Below are positions 34,305 through 43,253 of a DNA stretch of 64,000 nt, in pieces. This stretch comes from Marisalimonas sp016777705 (lineage in GTDB: Bacteria; Pseudomonadota; Alphaproteobacteria; Puniceispirillales; Marisalimonadaceae). The position numbers were made by a program, and so were the translations under genes. Location of the stretch: the NCBI RefSeq assembly GCF_047717795.1, contig NZ_CP159808.1:682001-746000 (forward strand), in the 5' to 3' direction. A model generated the notes under the pieces. The model saw only the letters and a program-made list of their open reading frames with translations. It had not been told where the DNA came from and did no database searches. Positions within the stretch are counted from its first letter, which is position 1; every line of letters starts with the position of its first letter.

Positions 34305-34459
34305 TTTATTGCACGCAGTAATGACCATTAAATAATATATAAATAGTCTCAAACGCAAATAATTCAATCATTTTAACATTTATTTTTATTTTCCTACTTG
34401 CACTTTTTTGAAGTTCAAATATAAAAAAATAATATTTCAACTATATTGGATGTCAGTTC

Positions 34460-34954
34460 GTGAATTCAACTAAAAATAAATCTACAAAAAAAAAAATAAC
34501 TTTTGCAAACGGTGCAAATAGAGGCGGGGTTTTAGGTACTGAAATTGTTTTACCTGAAAATTATTCTCCTAATGATCAAGAGGAGTTTATGAACGATAAT
34601 CAATTAGAATTTTTTAGACAAAGGCTATTAAGTTGGAAATCTGAATTACTAGAAGAAGCTATGGACACCAAAGACAATTTGTCTTCAGAGGGTCTTCAAA
34701 GACCAGATATTGCAGATAGAGCCCAGGTAGAATCGAGTGCTTCAATTCAATTAAGAACGCGTGATAGAGAAAGAAAACTTATAAGTAAAATTGATTCAGC
34801 TCTGAGAAGGATTGACTTAAAAACTTATGGTTATTGTGAAGATACAGGTGAGCCCATAGGTTTAGGCAGATTAAAAGCAAGACCAATAGCCTCTTTGAGT
34901 GTCCAAGCTCAAGAACGCCATGAAAAGAATGAACGCGTTTACAAAGACGAATAA
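34460..34954 (+). CDS. DksA/TraR-family RNA polymerase-binding protein with reduced zinc finger
   Basis: This 164-residue protein has the coiled-coil FRQRLLSWKSELLEEAMDTKDNL. The globular end is GYCEDTGEPIGLGRLKARPIASLSVQAQERHEKNERVYKDE. Three of the four zinc cysteines of E. coli DksA are replaced (C, T, S, A), as is usual for the alphaproteobacterial form. DksA binds the secondary channel of RNA polymerase and works with ppGpp. A basic N-terminal region of about 40 residues precedes the coiled coil. The start is GTG 34460. It lies 133 bases upstream of recA. Confidence 0.85.
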   Translation: MNSTKNKSTKKKITFANGANRGGVLGTEIVLPENYSPNDQEEFMNDNQLEFFRQRLLSWKSELLEEAMDTKDNLSSEGLQRPDIADRAQVESSASIQLRTRDRERKLISKIDSALRRIDLKTYGYCEDTGEPIGLGRLKARPIASLSVQAQERHEKNERVYKDE

Positions 34955-34973
34955 TTAAAATTGAATACAATAA

Positions 34974-35010
34974 GAATAAAATAAGAACAAAATAAGAACA
35001 CTTGTTGACA
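34974..35010 (+). promoter_or_regulatory. LexA (SOS) box array overlapping the recA promoter
   Basis: GAAC at 34985-34988 and 34996-34999 are separated by exactly 7 bases, the alphaproteobacterial LexA box GAAC-N7-GAAC. The 11-base spacing continues on both sides, with GAAT at 34974 and GACA at 35007. The last half-site is part of a perfect -35 hexamer TTGACA (35005-35010). A possible -10, TATGTA, lies at 35028-35033. Bound repressor would block this promoter. Confidence 0.8.
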
Positions 35011-35087
35011 AAAGAACAAAACATGAATATGTATTATTTATATTTTGTTGAAACTTATTAATTGATGTGTCAGTAAGGAGAAAAGAA

Positions 35088-36158
35088 ATGAGCGCTGAGG
35101 TAATAGAAATGTCAAACCAAGATAAAGATAGAAATATAGCAATAGAATCAGCTATAGGTCAGATTGAAAAAGCCTTCGGAAAAGGCTCAGTAATGAAATT
35201 AGGTACATCTGGAATGAACCTTGATATTCAAGCCATTTCTACTGGATCTCTAGGTTTAGATGTTGCTTTAGGTATAGGTGGATTACCAAAAGGTAGAATT
35301 GTTGAAATATATGGACCTGAAAGTTCAGGTAAAACTACTTTAGCTTTGCACGTCGTCGCAGAATCGCAAAAAGCTGGCGGTGCATGTGCTTTTGTTGATG
35401 CAGAGCATGCATTAGATCCAGTTTATGCAAAAAAGTTGGGGGTAAATATTGATGAATTATTAATATCTCAACCAGACGCTGGAGAACAGGCACTTGAAAT
35501 AGCTGATACGTTAGTTAGGTCAGGCGCCATATCAGTTTTAGTTGTTGACTCAGTTGCAGCACTTGTTCCGAGAGCTGAATTAGAAGGAGATATGGGAGAT
35601 AGCCATATGGGATTACAAGCTAGACTGATGAGTCAAGCACTTAGAAAACTAACCTCATCTATTTCTAAATCTAATTGTCTAGTTATTTTTATAAATCAAA
35701 TACGTCAAAAAATTGGTATAATGTTTGGAAACCCAGAAACAACTTCTGGTGGTAATGCACTTAAATTTTATGCATCTGTTAGACTTGACATACGTAGAAT
35801 TGGAGCAATAAAAGATAAAGATGACATTATAGGTAATCAAACACGAGTAAAAGTAGTAAAAAATAAAGTAGCCCCACCTTTTAGAACAGTTGAGTTTGAT
35901 ATTATGTATGGCGAAGGCATTTCTAAAAATGGAGAAATAGTAGATCTTGGAGTTTCTTCCGAAATAATTGAAAAGTCTGGTTCATGGTTTTCATATAATG
36001 AACAAAGAATAGGTCAAGGCAGAGAAAACGTTAAAAAATTTCTTGCTGAAAACACAGATATAGCCCAAGAAATTGAAGATAAAATAAAGGGAAATTCTGA
36101 GTTAGTAGAAGAGATTTTAATGAATCCAGATCAAAAAAATCCAGAAGAAGAAAAATAA
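35088..36158 (+). CDS. recA: Recombinase RecA
   Basis: The protein (356 residues) contains Walker A GPESSGKTT, CAFVDAEHALDPVYAKKLGV, SVAALVPRAELEGDMGDSHMGLQARLMSQALRKLTSSI and INQIRQKIGIMFGNPETTSGGNALKFYASVR. It coats single-stranded DNA for strand exchange and triggers LexA self-cleavage. AAGGAG 8 bases upstream sets ATG 35088; the in-frame GTG at 35067 precedes that site and is rejected. An SOS box lies upstream and alaS downstream, the usual alphaproteobacterial order. Confidence 0.98.
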   Translation: MSAEVIEMSNQDKDRNIAIESAIGQIEKAFGKGSVMKLGTSGMNLDIQAISTGSLGLDVALGIGGLPKGRIVEIYGPESSGKTTLALHVVAESQKAGGACAFVDAEHALDPVYAKKLGVNIDELLISQPDAGEQALEIADTLVRSGAISVLVVDSVAALVPRAELEGDMGDSHMGLQARLMSQALRKLTSSISKSNCLVIFINQIRQKIGIMFGNPETTSGGNALKFYASVRLDIRRIGAIKDKDDIIGNQTRVKVVKNKVAPPFRTVEFDIMYGEGISKNGEIVDLGVSSEIIEKSGSWFSYNEQRIGQGRENVKKFLAENTDIAQEIEDKIKGNSELVEEILMNPDQKNPEEEK

Positions 36159-36176
36159 ATTCTTTGTACATTTTAT

Positions 36177-36224
36177 TTATGCTAAATTGATGTTATTAAT
36201 AATAAAAAAAACAATTTAGCATAA
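36177..36224. promoter_or_regulatory. Long perfect inverted repeat directly before alaS
   Basis: Thirteen bases at 36177-36189 (TTATGCTAAATTG) pair perfectly with 36212-36224 around a 22-base loop. The 3' arm ends 3 bases before the alaS ATG and occupies the place of a ribosome site. No T tract follows, so it is not a normal terminator. It could be an operator or a leader hairpin. E. coli AlaRS is known to repress its own gene at a palindrome near the transcription start, which makes autoregulation worth testing. Confidence 0.55.
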
Positions 36225-36227
36225 TAA

Positions 36228-38897
36228 ATGACAACTAAAAAAGAAAACTCAGTAAATAAAATAAGATCTAAGTTTATTGAATATTTTAATAGAAACAATC
36301 ATCAGATAGTTTCTTCTAGCAATTTAGTTCCTGACAATGATCCTACTTTATTATTTACTAATGCAGGTATGGTTCAATTCAAAAATACATTTACAGGAAT
36401 TGAACAGAGAGAATACTCAAGAGCAGTAACTTCTCAAAAATGCCTTAGAGCTGGTGGTAAACATAATGATTTAGAAAATGTAGGAAGAACAGCTAGACAC
36501 CACACTTTTTTTGAAATGTTAGGAAACTTCTCATTTGGTGATTATTTCAAAGAAAAAGCCATTTATCAAGCTTGGGAATTGCTTACAAAAGAGTACGATT
36601 TATCAAAAGATAGATTACTTGTAACTATTTATCACACAGATACTGAAGCTGAAAAATTATGGAAGAAAATATCAGGATTAAGTGATGAAAAAATAATTAA
36701 AATTAAATCAAATGATAATTTTTGGAGTATGGGAGATACGGGTCCATGTGGACCTTGTTCAGAAATTTTCTTTGATCATGGACCATCTATACCTGGAGGC
36801 CCCCCTGGCAGTCAAGATGAGGATGGTGATAGATTTATTGAAATTTGGAACCTGGTATTCATGCAGTATGAACAGGTTTCAATGGAAGAAAGAATTAATT
36901 TACCTAAACCTAGTATTGATACTGGTATGGGTTTAGAGAGAATTTCAGCTGTTTTACAAAATACTCATAATAATTATGAGACTGATATGATGAAAAATCT
37001 TGTAGATGCTTCATCAATAAAAATGGATGTAAATAAAAGTCAAAATAATTTAATTTCACATAGAGTTGTGGCAGACCACTTGCGATCTATATCATTTCTC
37101 ATAGCTGAAGGTGTAATGCCTAGTAATGAAGGTAGAGGTTATGTATTAAGAAGAATAATGCGTAGAGCAATGAGACATACTCATTTATTAGGTGCAACAG
37201 ATCCAGTTATTTATAAATTAGTCGATTATTTATGTAAAGAAATGGGAGATGCATTCCCAGAGTTGAATAGGGAAAATACATTAATTAAGAGTACTATAAA
37301 AGATGAGGAAATAAAATTTAAAGATACTCTGGATAGAGGATTAAATTTACTTAAGAATGAAATAGATAATAAAGTTTCTAATGGAGTGTTGCCAGGTCAA
37401 AAGGCGTTTGAATTATATGACACTTATGGATTTCCTATAGACTTAACCGAGGATGTTTTAAAGGGTTATGGTTGGACTTTAGATTATAAAGGTTTTGATA
37501 TTTCAATGAATGCTCAAAAAGATAAAGCAAGACAAGCATGGGTCGGTTCAGGAGATAAACAATATAAATCTGATGTTCTGAAATATTTTTTAAAACTTCC
37601 ATCTACAGATTTCAAGGGATATGACGATGTGTTTTTAAAAACGAAAGTTGTTTTAATCCTAAAAAATAATGAAGTAATTAAAAAAGCTAAATTGGGTGAA
37701 AAAGTAGATGTAATTTTTAATGAAACAATTTTTTATGCTGAATCAGGAGGTCAAGTTTCAGATAGGGGTTCAATCGTTAATAATGAATTTACTGGTAAAG
37801 TAATAAATTCAAATAAAATTAAACTAGGTAACGATATTAATATTTTTATTTGTAATATTGAAGTCATATCAGGTGAATTACAAACAGGTGAAATTGTTAC
37901 TCAAAAATTAGATTTAGATTATAGAAAAAAAATATCTTCCCATCATTCAGCGACACACTTGCTTCATGAAACTTTAAGACAAAAGTTAGGTGATCATGTT
38001 GCCCAAAAAGGTTCTCTTGTTACCGATGAAAGATTAAGGTTTGATTTTAGTCATCCTAAACCAATTGAAGAAAAAAAATTGCAAGACATAGAAGATGAAG
38101 TAAATAGTAGAATTTTATCAAATGATGATGTTTCTACGAAGATCATGACACAAAGTAAAGCTATAGAAAATGGAGCTATTGCTCTTTTTGGAGAAAAATA
38201 TGGTGATCAAGTTAGAGTAGTGTCTATGGGCAAAAGTATAGATTCTAATAAGAATGCTTGGTCTGTAGAATTATGTGGAGGTACTCATGTAAAAAATACT
38301 TCTGAGATTTCAACTTTTAAAATCATTTCAGAAACAGGGGTTTCATCTGGTGTTCGAAGAATTGAAGCAATTACTAATACTGCTGCTTTAAAATTTTATA
38401 ATTCTGAGTTAAATAAAATAAAAACCATTTCCAGTTTTTTAAGGACAGAATCATCACAAGTTTTAAAAAAAATTGAGCAACTTATACTTGATAATAAAAA
38501 TATCAATAAACAATTAAAACAGCTTAAAATAAACCCATTGAATATTGATAAAAATAATTCAAATAAAGAAAAAATAAATGATGTTATATTTGAATACAAT
38601 ATCTTTAATGAGATGATGATTAGAGATCTTAAGCCAACAGCAGAAAATATTCTTAAAAACAGTGAATCTAAAATTGTATGTTTAATTAGTAAAATTGATA
38701 ACAAAGCTTCTGTAGTTATTGCCGTTAACAAAGATTATACCGATAAATATAGTGCAGTTGAAATGGTTAAACATGTGTCGGAGACACTTGGTGGTAAAGG
38801 AGGAGGAGGTAGACCAGATATGGCCCAATCAGGTGGATCGTCTCCAGAGCAGATTGATAAAGCTATAGAAATGTTGAAAGAATATATTAGAAAATGA
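36228..38897 (+). CDS. alaS: Alanyl-tRNA synthetase
   Basis: The 889-residue enzyme has the class II catalytic core (DPTLLFTNAGMVQFKNTFTG, CLRAGGKHNDLENVGRTARHHTFFEMLGNFSFGDYF, DTGMGLERISAVLQ). An editing domain carries HHSATHLLHETL and ELCGGTHVKNTSEI, which supply the zinc ligands. The C-terminal C-Ala domain ends GGKGGGGRPDMAQSGG. Length is normal. No ribosome site is visible at the start, which instead abuts a long inverted repeat. Confidence 0.97.
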   Translation: MTTKKENSVNKIRSKFIEYFNRNNHQIVSSSNLVPDNDPTLLFTNAGMVQFKNTFTGIEQREYSRAVTSQKCLRAGGKHNDLENVGRTARHHTFFEMLGNFSFGDYFKEKAIYQAWELLTKEYDLSKDRLLVTIYHTDTEAEKLWKKISGLSDEKIIKIKSNDNFWSMGDTGPCGPCSEIFFDHGPSIPGGPPGSQDEDGDRFIEIWNLVFMQYEQVSMEERINLPKPSIDTGMGLERISAVLQNTHNNYETDMMKNLVDASSIKMDVNKSQNNLISHRVVADHLRSISFLIAEGVMPSNEGRGYVLRRIMRRAMRHTHLLGATDPVIYKLVDYLCKEMGDAFPELNRENTLIKSTIKDEEIKFKDTLDRGLNLLKNEIDNKVSNGVLPGQKAFELYDTYGFPIDLTEDVLKGYGWTLDYKGFDISMNAQKDKARQAWVGSGDKQYKSDVLKYFLKLPSTDFKGYDDVFLKTKVVLILKNNEVIKKAKLGEKVDVIFNETIFYAESGGQVSDRGSIVNNEFTGKVINSNKIKLGNDINIFICNIEVISGELQTGEIVTQKLDLDYRKKISSHHSATHLLHETLRQKLGDHVAQKGSLVTDERLRFDFSHPKPIEEKKLQDIEDEVNSRILSNDDVSTKIMTQSKAIENGAIALFGEKYGDQVRVVSMGKSIDSNKNAWSVELCGGTHVKNTSEISTFKIISETGVSSGVRRIEAITNTAALKFYNSELNKIKTISSFLRTESSQVLKKIEQLILDNKNINKQLKQLKINPLNIDKNNSNKEKINDVIFEYNIFNEMMIRDLKPTAENILKNSESKIVCLISKIDNKASVVIAVNKDYTDKYSAVEMVKHVSETLGGKGGGGRPDMAQSGGSSPEQIDKAIEMLKEYIRK

Positions 38898-38913
38898 ACT
38901 TAGAGTAATAATA

Positions 38914-40089
38914 GTGTTAGAAAATTTAAATAAAGAAATTTTATCATTTAAAGAAACGGCTATTATGGAAATAGCAAACTTTGGAAGAAATCATGAACAT
39001 ACTACGGGTCAAAAAATATACCCTGCCTGGTTTGGTGAAGGTGATACTTCTACTAGTAAACTAATTTGTAATAAAACCGTTGAAGCACTTAATACCGGTA
39101 AGACATTTTATACATATCAAAATGGTACTCCAGAATTACGTATTCAAGTTGCTCAATATATGAATGAAGTCTTTGATATAAATACTAAACCAGAAAATCA
39201 TAGTGTTGTTAGTGGTGGTATGATGGGTTTAAGGTTGGTTTGTGATTTAATTGTTGATGCAGATGATGAAGTTGTATTGGTAGGTCCTGTTTGGCCTAAT
39301 ATTAGATCTTCTGTTTTATTAAAGAAAGGAAATATTAAAGAAATATCGCTTAAATTATCTGATGGCGAATGGAAAATAGATTTTAATAATTTATTAAATT
39401 CAATAACATCAAAAACTAAAATGTTATTCATAAATAGTCCTGGAAATCCTACAGGTTGGATGATTAAAAAAGAACAACAAGATTTACTTTTAAAACATAC
39501 CAGAAAGCATGGTTGTTGGTTGGTTTCAGACGAGGTGTATCACCAAATAACTTTTAATGGTTTAGCTGCACCCAGTTTTCTTCAATTATCTAAACCAAAC
39601 GATAGACTGATTATAATCAATTCAGCTTCAAAAAGTTTTGATATGACTGGGTGGAGAATAGGGTGGATTACTCATCCTGAAGAATTAGGGCAACATATAG
39701 CTAAGCTTGTACAAATTACAACTACAGGCGTCCCAGAGTTTTTACAAATTGGTTTCATGGCGGCTCTTGAAAATTATAAAAGTATTACAAATAAGTTGAG
39801 ACAAAGTTTAAAAAAATCCAGAGATCTTATGTTTGATAGATTAAGAACTTGGGATCAAGTTGAATGTAGTATTCCAGATGCTGCTTTTTATGCTTTTTTT
39901 AAAGTTAGGGATATGGATAACTCACTAGATTATGCAAAAAAGTTAATTGTTGAAACCAATGTTGGAGTTGCACCGGGTATAGCGTTTGGTGTGTCTGGAG
40001 AGGGCCACATAAGAATATGCTTTGCAGCAAAAGAAAAGTTCATTATAGACGTAATGGACAGACTTGAGCCCGTACTTAATAAAAAATAG
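38914..40089 (+). CDS. Class I/II PLP-dependent aminotransferase
   Basis: This 391-residue fold-type I aminotransferase has TYQNGTPELRIQVAQYMN, INSPGNPTGWMIKKEQQ, WLVSDEVYHQI and the PLP lysine in INSASKSFDMTGWRIGWITH. It ends with GVSGEGHIRICFAAKE, with the substrate-carboxylate arginine. It belongs to the aspartate-aminotransferase superfamily; the amino donor is not clear. It starts with GTG, 16 bases after alaS. A second aminotransferase of similar class is at 53497-54672. It converges on the unrecognised 454-residue gene with 5 bases between. Confidence 0.85.
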   Translation: MLENLNKEILSFKETAIMEIANFGRNHEHTTGQKIYPAWFGEGDTSTSKLICNKTVEALNTGKTFYTYQNGTPELRIQVAQYMNEVFDINTKPENHSVVSGGMMGLRLVCDLIVDADDEVVLVGPVWPNIRSSVLLKKGNIKEISLKLSDGEWKIDFNNLLNSITSKTKMLFINSPGNPTGWMIKKEQQDLLLKHTRKHGCWLVSDEVYHQITFNGLAAPSFLQLSKPNDRLIIINSASKSFDMTGWRIGWITHPEELGQHIAKLVQITTTGVPEFLQIGFMAALENYKSITNKLRQSLKKSRDLMFDRLRTWDQVECSIPDAAFYAFFKVRDMDNSLDYAKKLIVETNVGVAPGIAFGVSGEGHIRICFAAKEKFIIDVMDRLEPVLNKK

Positions 40090-40094
40090 TCATA

Positions 40095-41459
40095 TTACCA
40101 AGCTGTAATACTTTCCTTTAGTTTTTTATAACCTTCTATAAATCCTGGTCTGTCTTTGCTATAGATAACATCAAACTTTTCTAAAATATTATTTAACCAA
40201 TTTTCTAATTCAATATTGCCTGGATTTGCGTCCAAATATGCATCTCTTATTAAAACGAAGTGTATTCTGGGATCATAGGGTTTTTTAGTGCCATTCATTG
40301 TTTCGTCACCGTCTAAAAGCCTCAATAACATAGCATCAGCAGATCCAAGTGTTTGTTCGTGAATAGGAGGGCCCTCCATTCTATACATCACAGATGTCAT
40401 GTCTCTACCATTTCCAGTAGAAAATCCCATGGATTTCCAAGCACTATCTATAGTAATATCGCTATTAACATGATCTAAAACTTTTTGCCCAAAAGCTCTT
40501 AAAGGATCTGATATGTCAGCAAGTAAATCAGTTAATCTATCACCGTCCAAATCCGTAGCCAAAATTATGCATTCTTGATTTTCTATTAAATCCCATATTA
40601 GTAAACCATAGTTAGTATCTGCAATATGTTGCTCAATTTTACCAGACCAGTTTTCCATCCCTGATTTGAAATTTTTTGGTAATAAGGAAATTATTTTATC
40701 AATGTTTTCTTTATGTTCTTCGTAGGCGTTTACAGCCCATTTACGACCTATTTTGAATTTAGTTCCTTCCAGAAGCCAAATCAATAACCCAGCATTTATT
40801 CCATCTTCCATTGCTTGAGTTGGTTTAAATGCAACTCTACCTAATTTTCCAGTATCGTTAACCATTTTCAAAAAAAGGCGACATGCATGAGCCATTTGTA
40901 TGCCTGGAGTATTCATCTCAGTGTGCACAATGCCTGTTTGATTATTTACTGTAAATTTAGATTTGTCTTGAGAGTATGGTAGGCATGGCATGCATCTTAC
41001 GACAGTTATTGGTCCGTATGGACGTACGTTACAATAAACACCTGCTTGTGTTCGTAATGGAGCATTTCCTGATTTTCCCATTACTACAACTCTATTTCCA
41101 TTTGTATCGTTAACATAAGCATCGCCAGCAGTGGACCACTTAATAGAGGTATTTTGCATATTTCCAAACCAACTTAATGCTTCTAATTTAGTATCATGTC
41201 TAATTTGAGACCACATTGGTACAGCATAAAATGGGAGGTTTAAAATATCTGCGGCTGCAATTGTTCCCAGTAGTGCATATGCATCAGTTAATGAGTGACA
41301 TATTGGGTTAACTGTCCCACAATGCCTGCCACCTTTCCAAACCATCGCATCAGGATATCCGTGAGGTCTTATTTCAGTTTCTGAATAAAAAGTGTTAAGG
41401 AGTGACTTTAAATCACCGCCTTTAGCTTCAGTTTTGGCTATTTTAATCAAATCTAACAT
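40095..41459 (-). CDS. Unrecognised 454-residue protein with cysteine/histidine clusters
   Basis: I do not recognise this family. It is a long, clean, soluble-looking frame with no signal peptide or membrane helix. Notable clusters are HCGTVNPICH (Cys47, Cys54, His46, His55), Cys143 in VYCNVRP, CMPC (Cys156, Cys159) and Cys193 in HACRLF, a possible metal or Fe-S site. The sequence is rich in tryptophan and conserved-looking turns (YPDAMVWKGGRH, TAGDAYVNDTNGNRVVVMGKSGNAPLRTQAGVYC, STGNGRDMTSVMYRMEGPP). This suggests an enzyme under selection. It stands alone on the minus strand, 94 bases before the LOG-family gene downstream of nothing obvious. Confidence 0.6.
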   Translation of the reverse strand: MLDLIKIAKTEAKGGDLKSLLNTFYSETEIRPHGYPDAMVWKGGRHCGTVNPICHSLTDAYALLGTIAAADILNLPFYAVPMWSQIRHDTKLEALSWFGNMQNTSIKWSTAGDAYVNDTNGNRVVVMGKSGNAPLRTQAGVYCNVRPYGPITVVRCMPCLPYSQDKSKFTVNNQTGIVHTEMNTPGIQMAHACRLFLKMVNDTGKLGRVAFKPTQAMEDGINAGLLIWLLEGTKFKIGRKWAVNAYEEHKENIDKIISLLPKNFKSGMENWSGKIEQHIADTNYGLLIWDLIENQECIILATDLDGDRLTDLLADISDPLRAFGQKVLDHVNSDITIDSAWKSMGFSTGNGRDMTSVMYRMEGPPIHEQTLGSADAMLLRLLDGDETMNGTKKPYDPRIHFVLIRDAYLDANPGNIELENWLNNILEKFDVIYSKDRPGFIEGYKKLKESITAW

Positions 41460-41553
41460 TTTAAGACCTTATTTATTTTTGAAATTATTATTTAATTGAT
41501 CGTATTTAAATACTATACAATTCAAATAATACATACATAATTTAATTAAAAAG

Positions 41554-42123
41554 TTAAATGTTTTTTAAAAATTTTTTAAGTTTACTTATGTTCTTTATTT
41601 CATCAAAATAATTTAAGTTATCAGGACTCATAAACTCTTGATTAATCAAATGTTTGATTAAAAGAATAAGAGGGTTCCAATAACCTTTAAAGTTAATAAT
41701 TCCAACTTTTTTATTCTTGATTAGATCTAACTGACACCAAGTTAGAACCTCAAAACATTCATCAAGTGTCCCTACGCCACCAGGTAATATTATAAAAGCA
41801 TCAGATTTTTCATACATAATTTTTTTTCTTTCATGCATTGTCTGAGTTATTAGTAGTTCAGAATTAAAAATATTTGGAATTGAAGAGTTAACAACATCTT
41901 TGCTTAATAAAAAACCAGGTATTATTCCTGTTGTTCTTGCACCAAATCTTACGCCTGAAGAAGAAAGAGCTCCCATTATTCCCTTTTCACCTCCACCAAA
42001 AACAATATCAAAATTACTTTCAGCTATTAACTGACCCACAGTTTTCGCATTTTGTATGTTAGTGTTATCAGTCCCTGAATTAGAACCTCCAAAGATACAT
42101 ATTTTTTTTTTCAAAACATTCAA
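41554..42123 (-). CDS. LOG-family protein (cytokinin riboside 5'-monophosphate phosphoribohydrolase type)
   Basis: The 189-residue protein has the Rossmann-like LOG fold: CIFGGSNSG at the N-terminus, FDIVFGGGEKGIMGALSSSG, MHERKKIMYEKSDAFIILPGGVGTLDECFEVLTWCQL with the PGGxGTxxE catalytic motif, and LINQEFMSPDN. In bacteria these enzymes hydrolyse nucleotide 5'-monophosphates such as AMP; a cytokinin role is not implied. It diverges from the LysM-protein gene with 83 bases between the starts. Confidence 0.9.
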   Translation of the reverse strand: MNVLKKKICIFGGSNSGTDNTNIQNAKTVGQLIAESNFDIVFGGGEKGIMGALSSSGVRFGARTTGIIPGFLLSKDVVNSSIPNIFNSELLITQTMHERKKIMYEKSDAFIILPGGVGTLDECFEVLTWCQLDLIKNKKVGIINFKGYWNPLILLIKHLINQEFMSPDNLNYFDEIKNISKLKKFLKNI

Positions 42124-42206
42124 TTTATTTTTAAATTTCTAAAAAATGATTTCTTATTGAGTAAATTTATTTTAGAATAGTTTATCTTTTTTAGCTAAGG
42201 TTTTTT

Positions 42207-43247
42207 ATGAAAATTTCAAAAGTTATATATTTGCTTTTTGGTGGGGGAATACTAGCAATAGTGGCTATACTAATTGCATTTTATCAACCAAACTTGATAG
42301 AAGAAAAAGAATTAGTTGTGCCTTTAGTTAAAGAAGTTGTTGATGCAAAACCAATTGAAATAAAAACAACTAGAAAACAAAGTGGAGAAATTATTAAACT
42401 TGAAATAATCAGAGTTAGACCTGATGGCAGCCTTGTGATTGCTGGAAAAGGTTTTCCAAACTCAAAAATAGAAATAATTTCCGGCTCAAAAGTAATAGCA
42501 AAAACAACTAGTGATAAAGTTGGCGAATTTATTGCTGTTCCTGAAGAAGAACTTAGTCGTGGTGAATATTTATTATCGTTTAGGCAAACTAATAAAGATG
42601 GTGATGTAATTATCGCAAACGAAACTTTAGCAATAAAAGTAACTGGTAAAGAAAACGATCTTCCAATTGTAGCAATAGTAGATAGCCAAGGGAAGGCTGG
42701 GGCAAGGGTTATTCAAGCTCCAGGTTTGGTAAATAAGAATAGACAAAAAAAAGATGTAAATAAAAACACAAATCTTGATGAAAGAAAGCCTTATATAGCT
42801 ATCTTAGCTATGACGTATGATAGTAAAATAGGCCAACTTACTTTATCAGGCCTTGCACACAATGGGGTGCAAGTGAACGTAGGCTTTATGGGAAAAGAAA
42901 CATCTTCCACTAAGATTTCAAATGATGAATGGTCATTATCTATTCCGGGTAAACTAATTTCTGGAAAACAGAAAATACTAGCTGTTTTACTAGGGAAAAA
43001 TGGAGAGTTATTAAGTAAAAATTCAATTAATATTACTGGCAAAGCCATACAAAATGCTAATGGTAACACTTTTGTTATAATTCAAAAGGGTGATGCGCTA
43101 TGGAATATAGCATTTGATAGATTAGGTTTAGGTAATCGTTATGTTGATATAGTAAAACTTAATAAAGACAAGATTAGTAATCCTGATTTAATTTATCCTA
43201 AACAACTTTTTGTTATTCCTAAACAAATTGAAAATAATAAAAATTAA
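42207..43247 (+). CDS. Membrane-anchored LysM-domain protein
   Basis: The protein (346 residues) has an N-terminal membrane anchor (VIYLLFGGGILAIVAILIAFY, residues 6-26). An Ig-like beta domain follows (VRPDGSLVIAGKGFPNSKIEIISGSKVI...). After a lysine/asparagine-rich linker near 175-195 comes a second beta domain. A C-terminal LysM follows (FVIIQKGDALWNIAFDRLGLGNRYVDIVKLNKDKISNPDLIYPKQLFVIP). It probably binds peptidoglycan in the periplasm. This layout is common in alphaproteobacterial LysM proteins. The next gene starts 6 bases downstream. Confidence 0.85.
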   Translation: MKISKVIYLLFGGGILAIVAILIAFYQPNLIEEKELVVPLVKEVVDAKPIEIKTTRKQSGEIIKLEIIRVRPDGSLVIAGKGFPNSKIEIISGSKVIAKTTSDKVGEFIAVPEEELSRGEYLLSFRQTNKDGDVIIANETLAIKVTGKENDLPIVAIVDSQGKAGARVIQAPGLVNKNRQKKDVNKNTNLDERKPYIAILAMTYDSKIGQLTLSGLAHNGVQVNVGFMGKETSSTKISNDEWSLSIPGKLISGKQKILAVLLGKNGELLSKNSINITGKAIQNANGNTFVIIQKGDALWNIAFDRLGLGNRYVDIVKLNKDKISNPDLIYPKQLFVIPKQIENNKN

Positions 43248-43253
43248 ACTTAT

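Noticed and set aside
34460..34954. DksA-like protein broken by loss of its zinc cysteines
   Set aside because: The one-cysteine pattern GYCEDTGEPI...SLSVQAQERHE is normal for alphaproteobacterial DksA, so it is not damage.
36177..36224. Rho-independent terminator between recA and alaS
   Set aside because: The stem is AT-rich with only three G-C pairs, the loop is 22 bases, and no T tract follows; it ends 3 bases before the alaS ATG.
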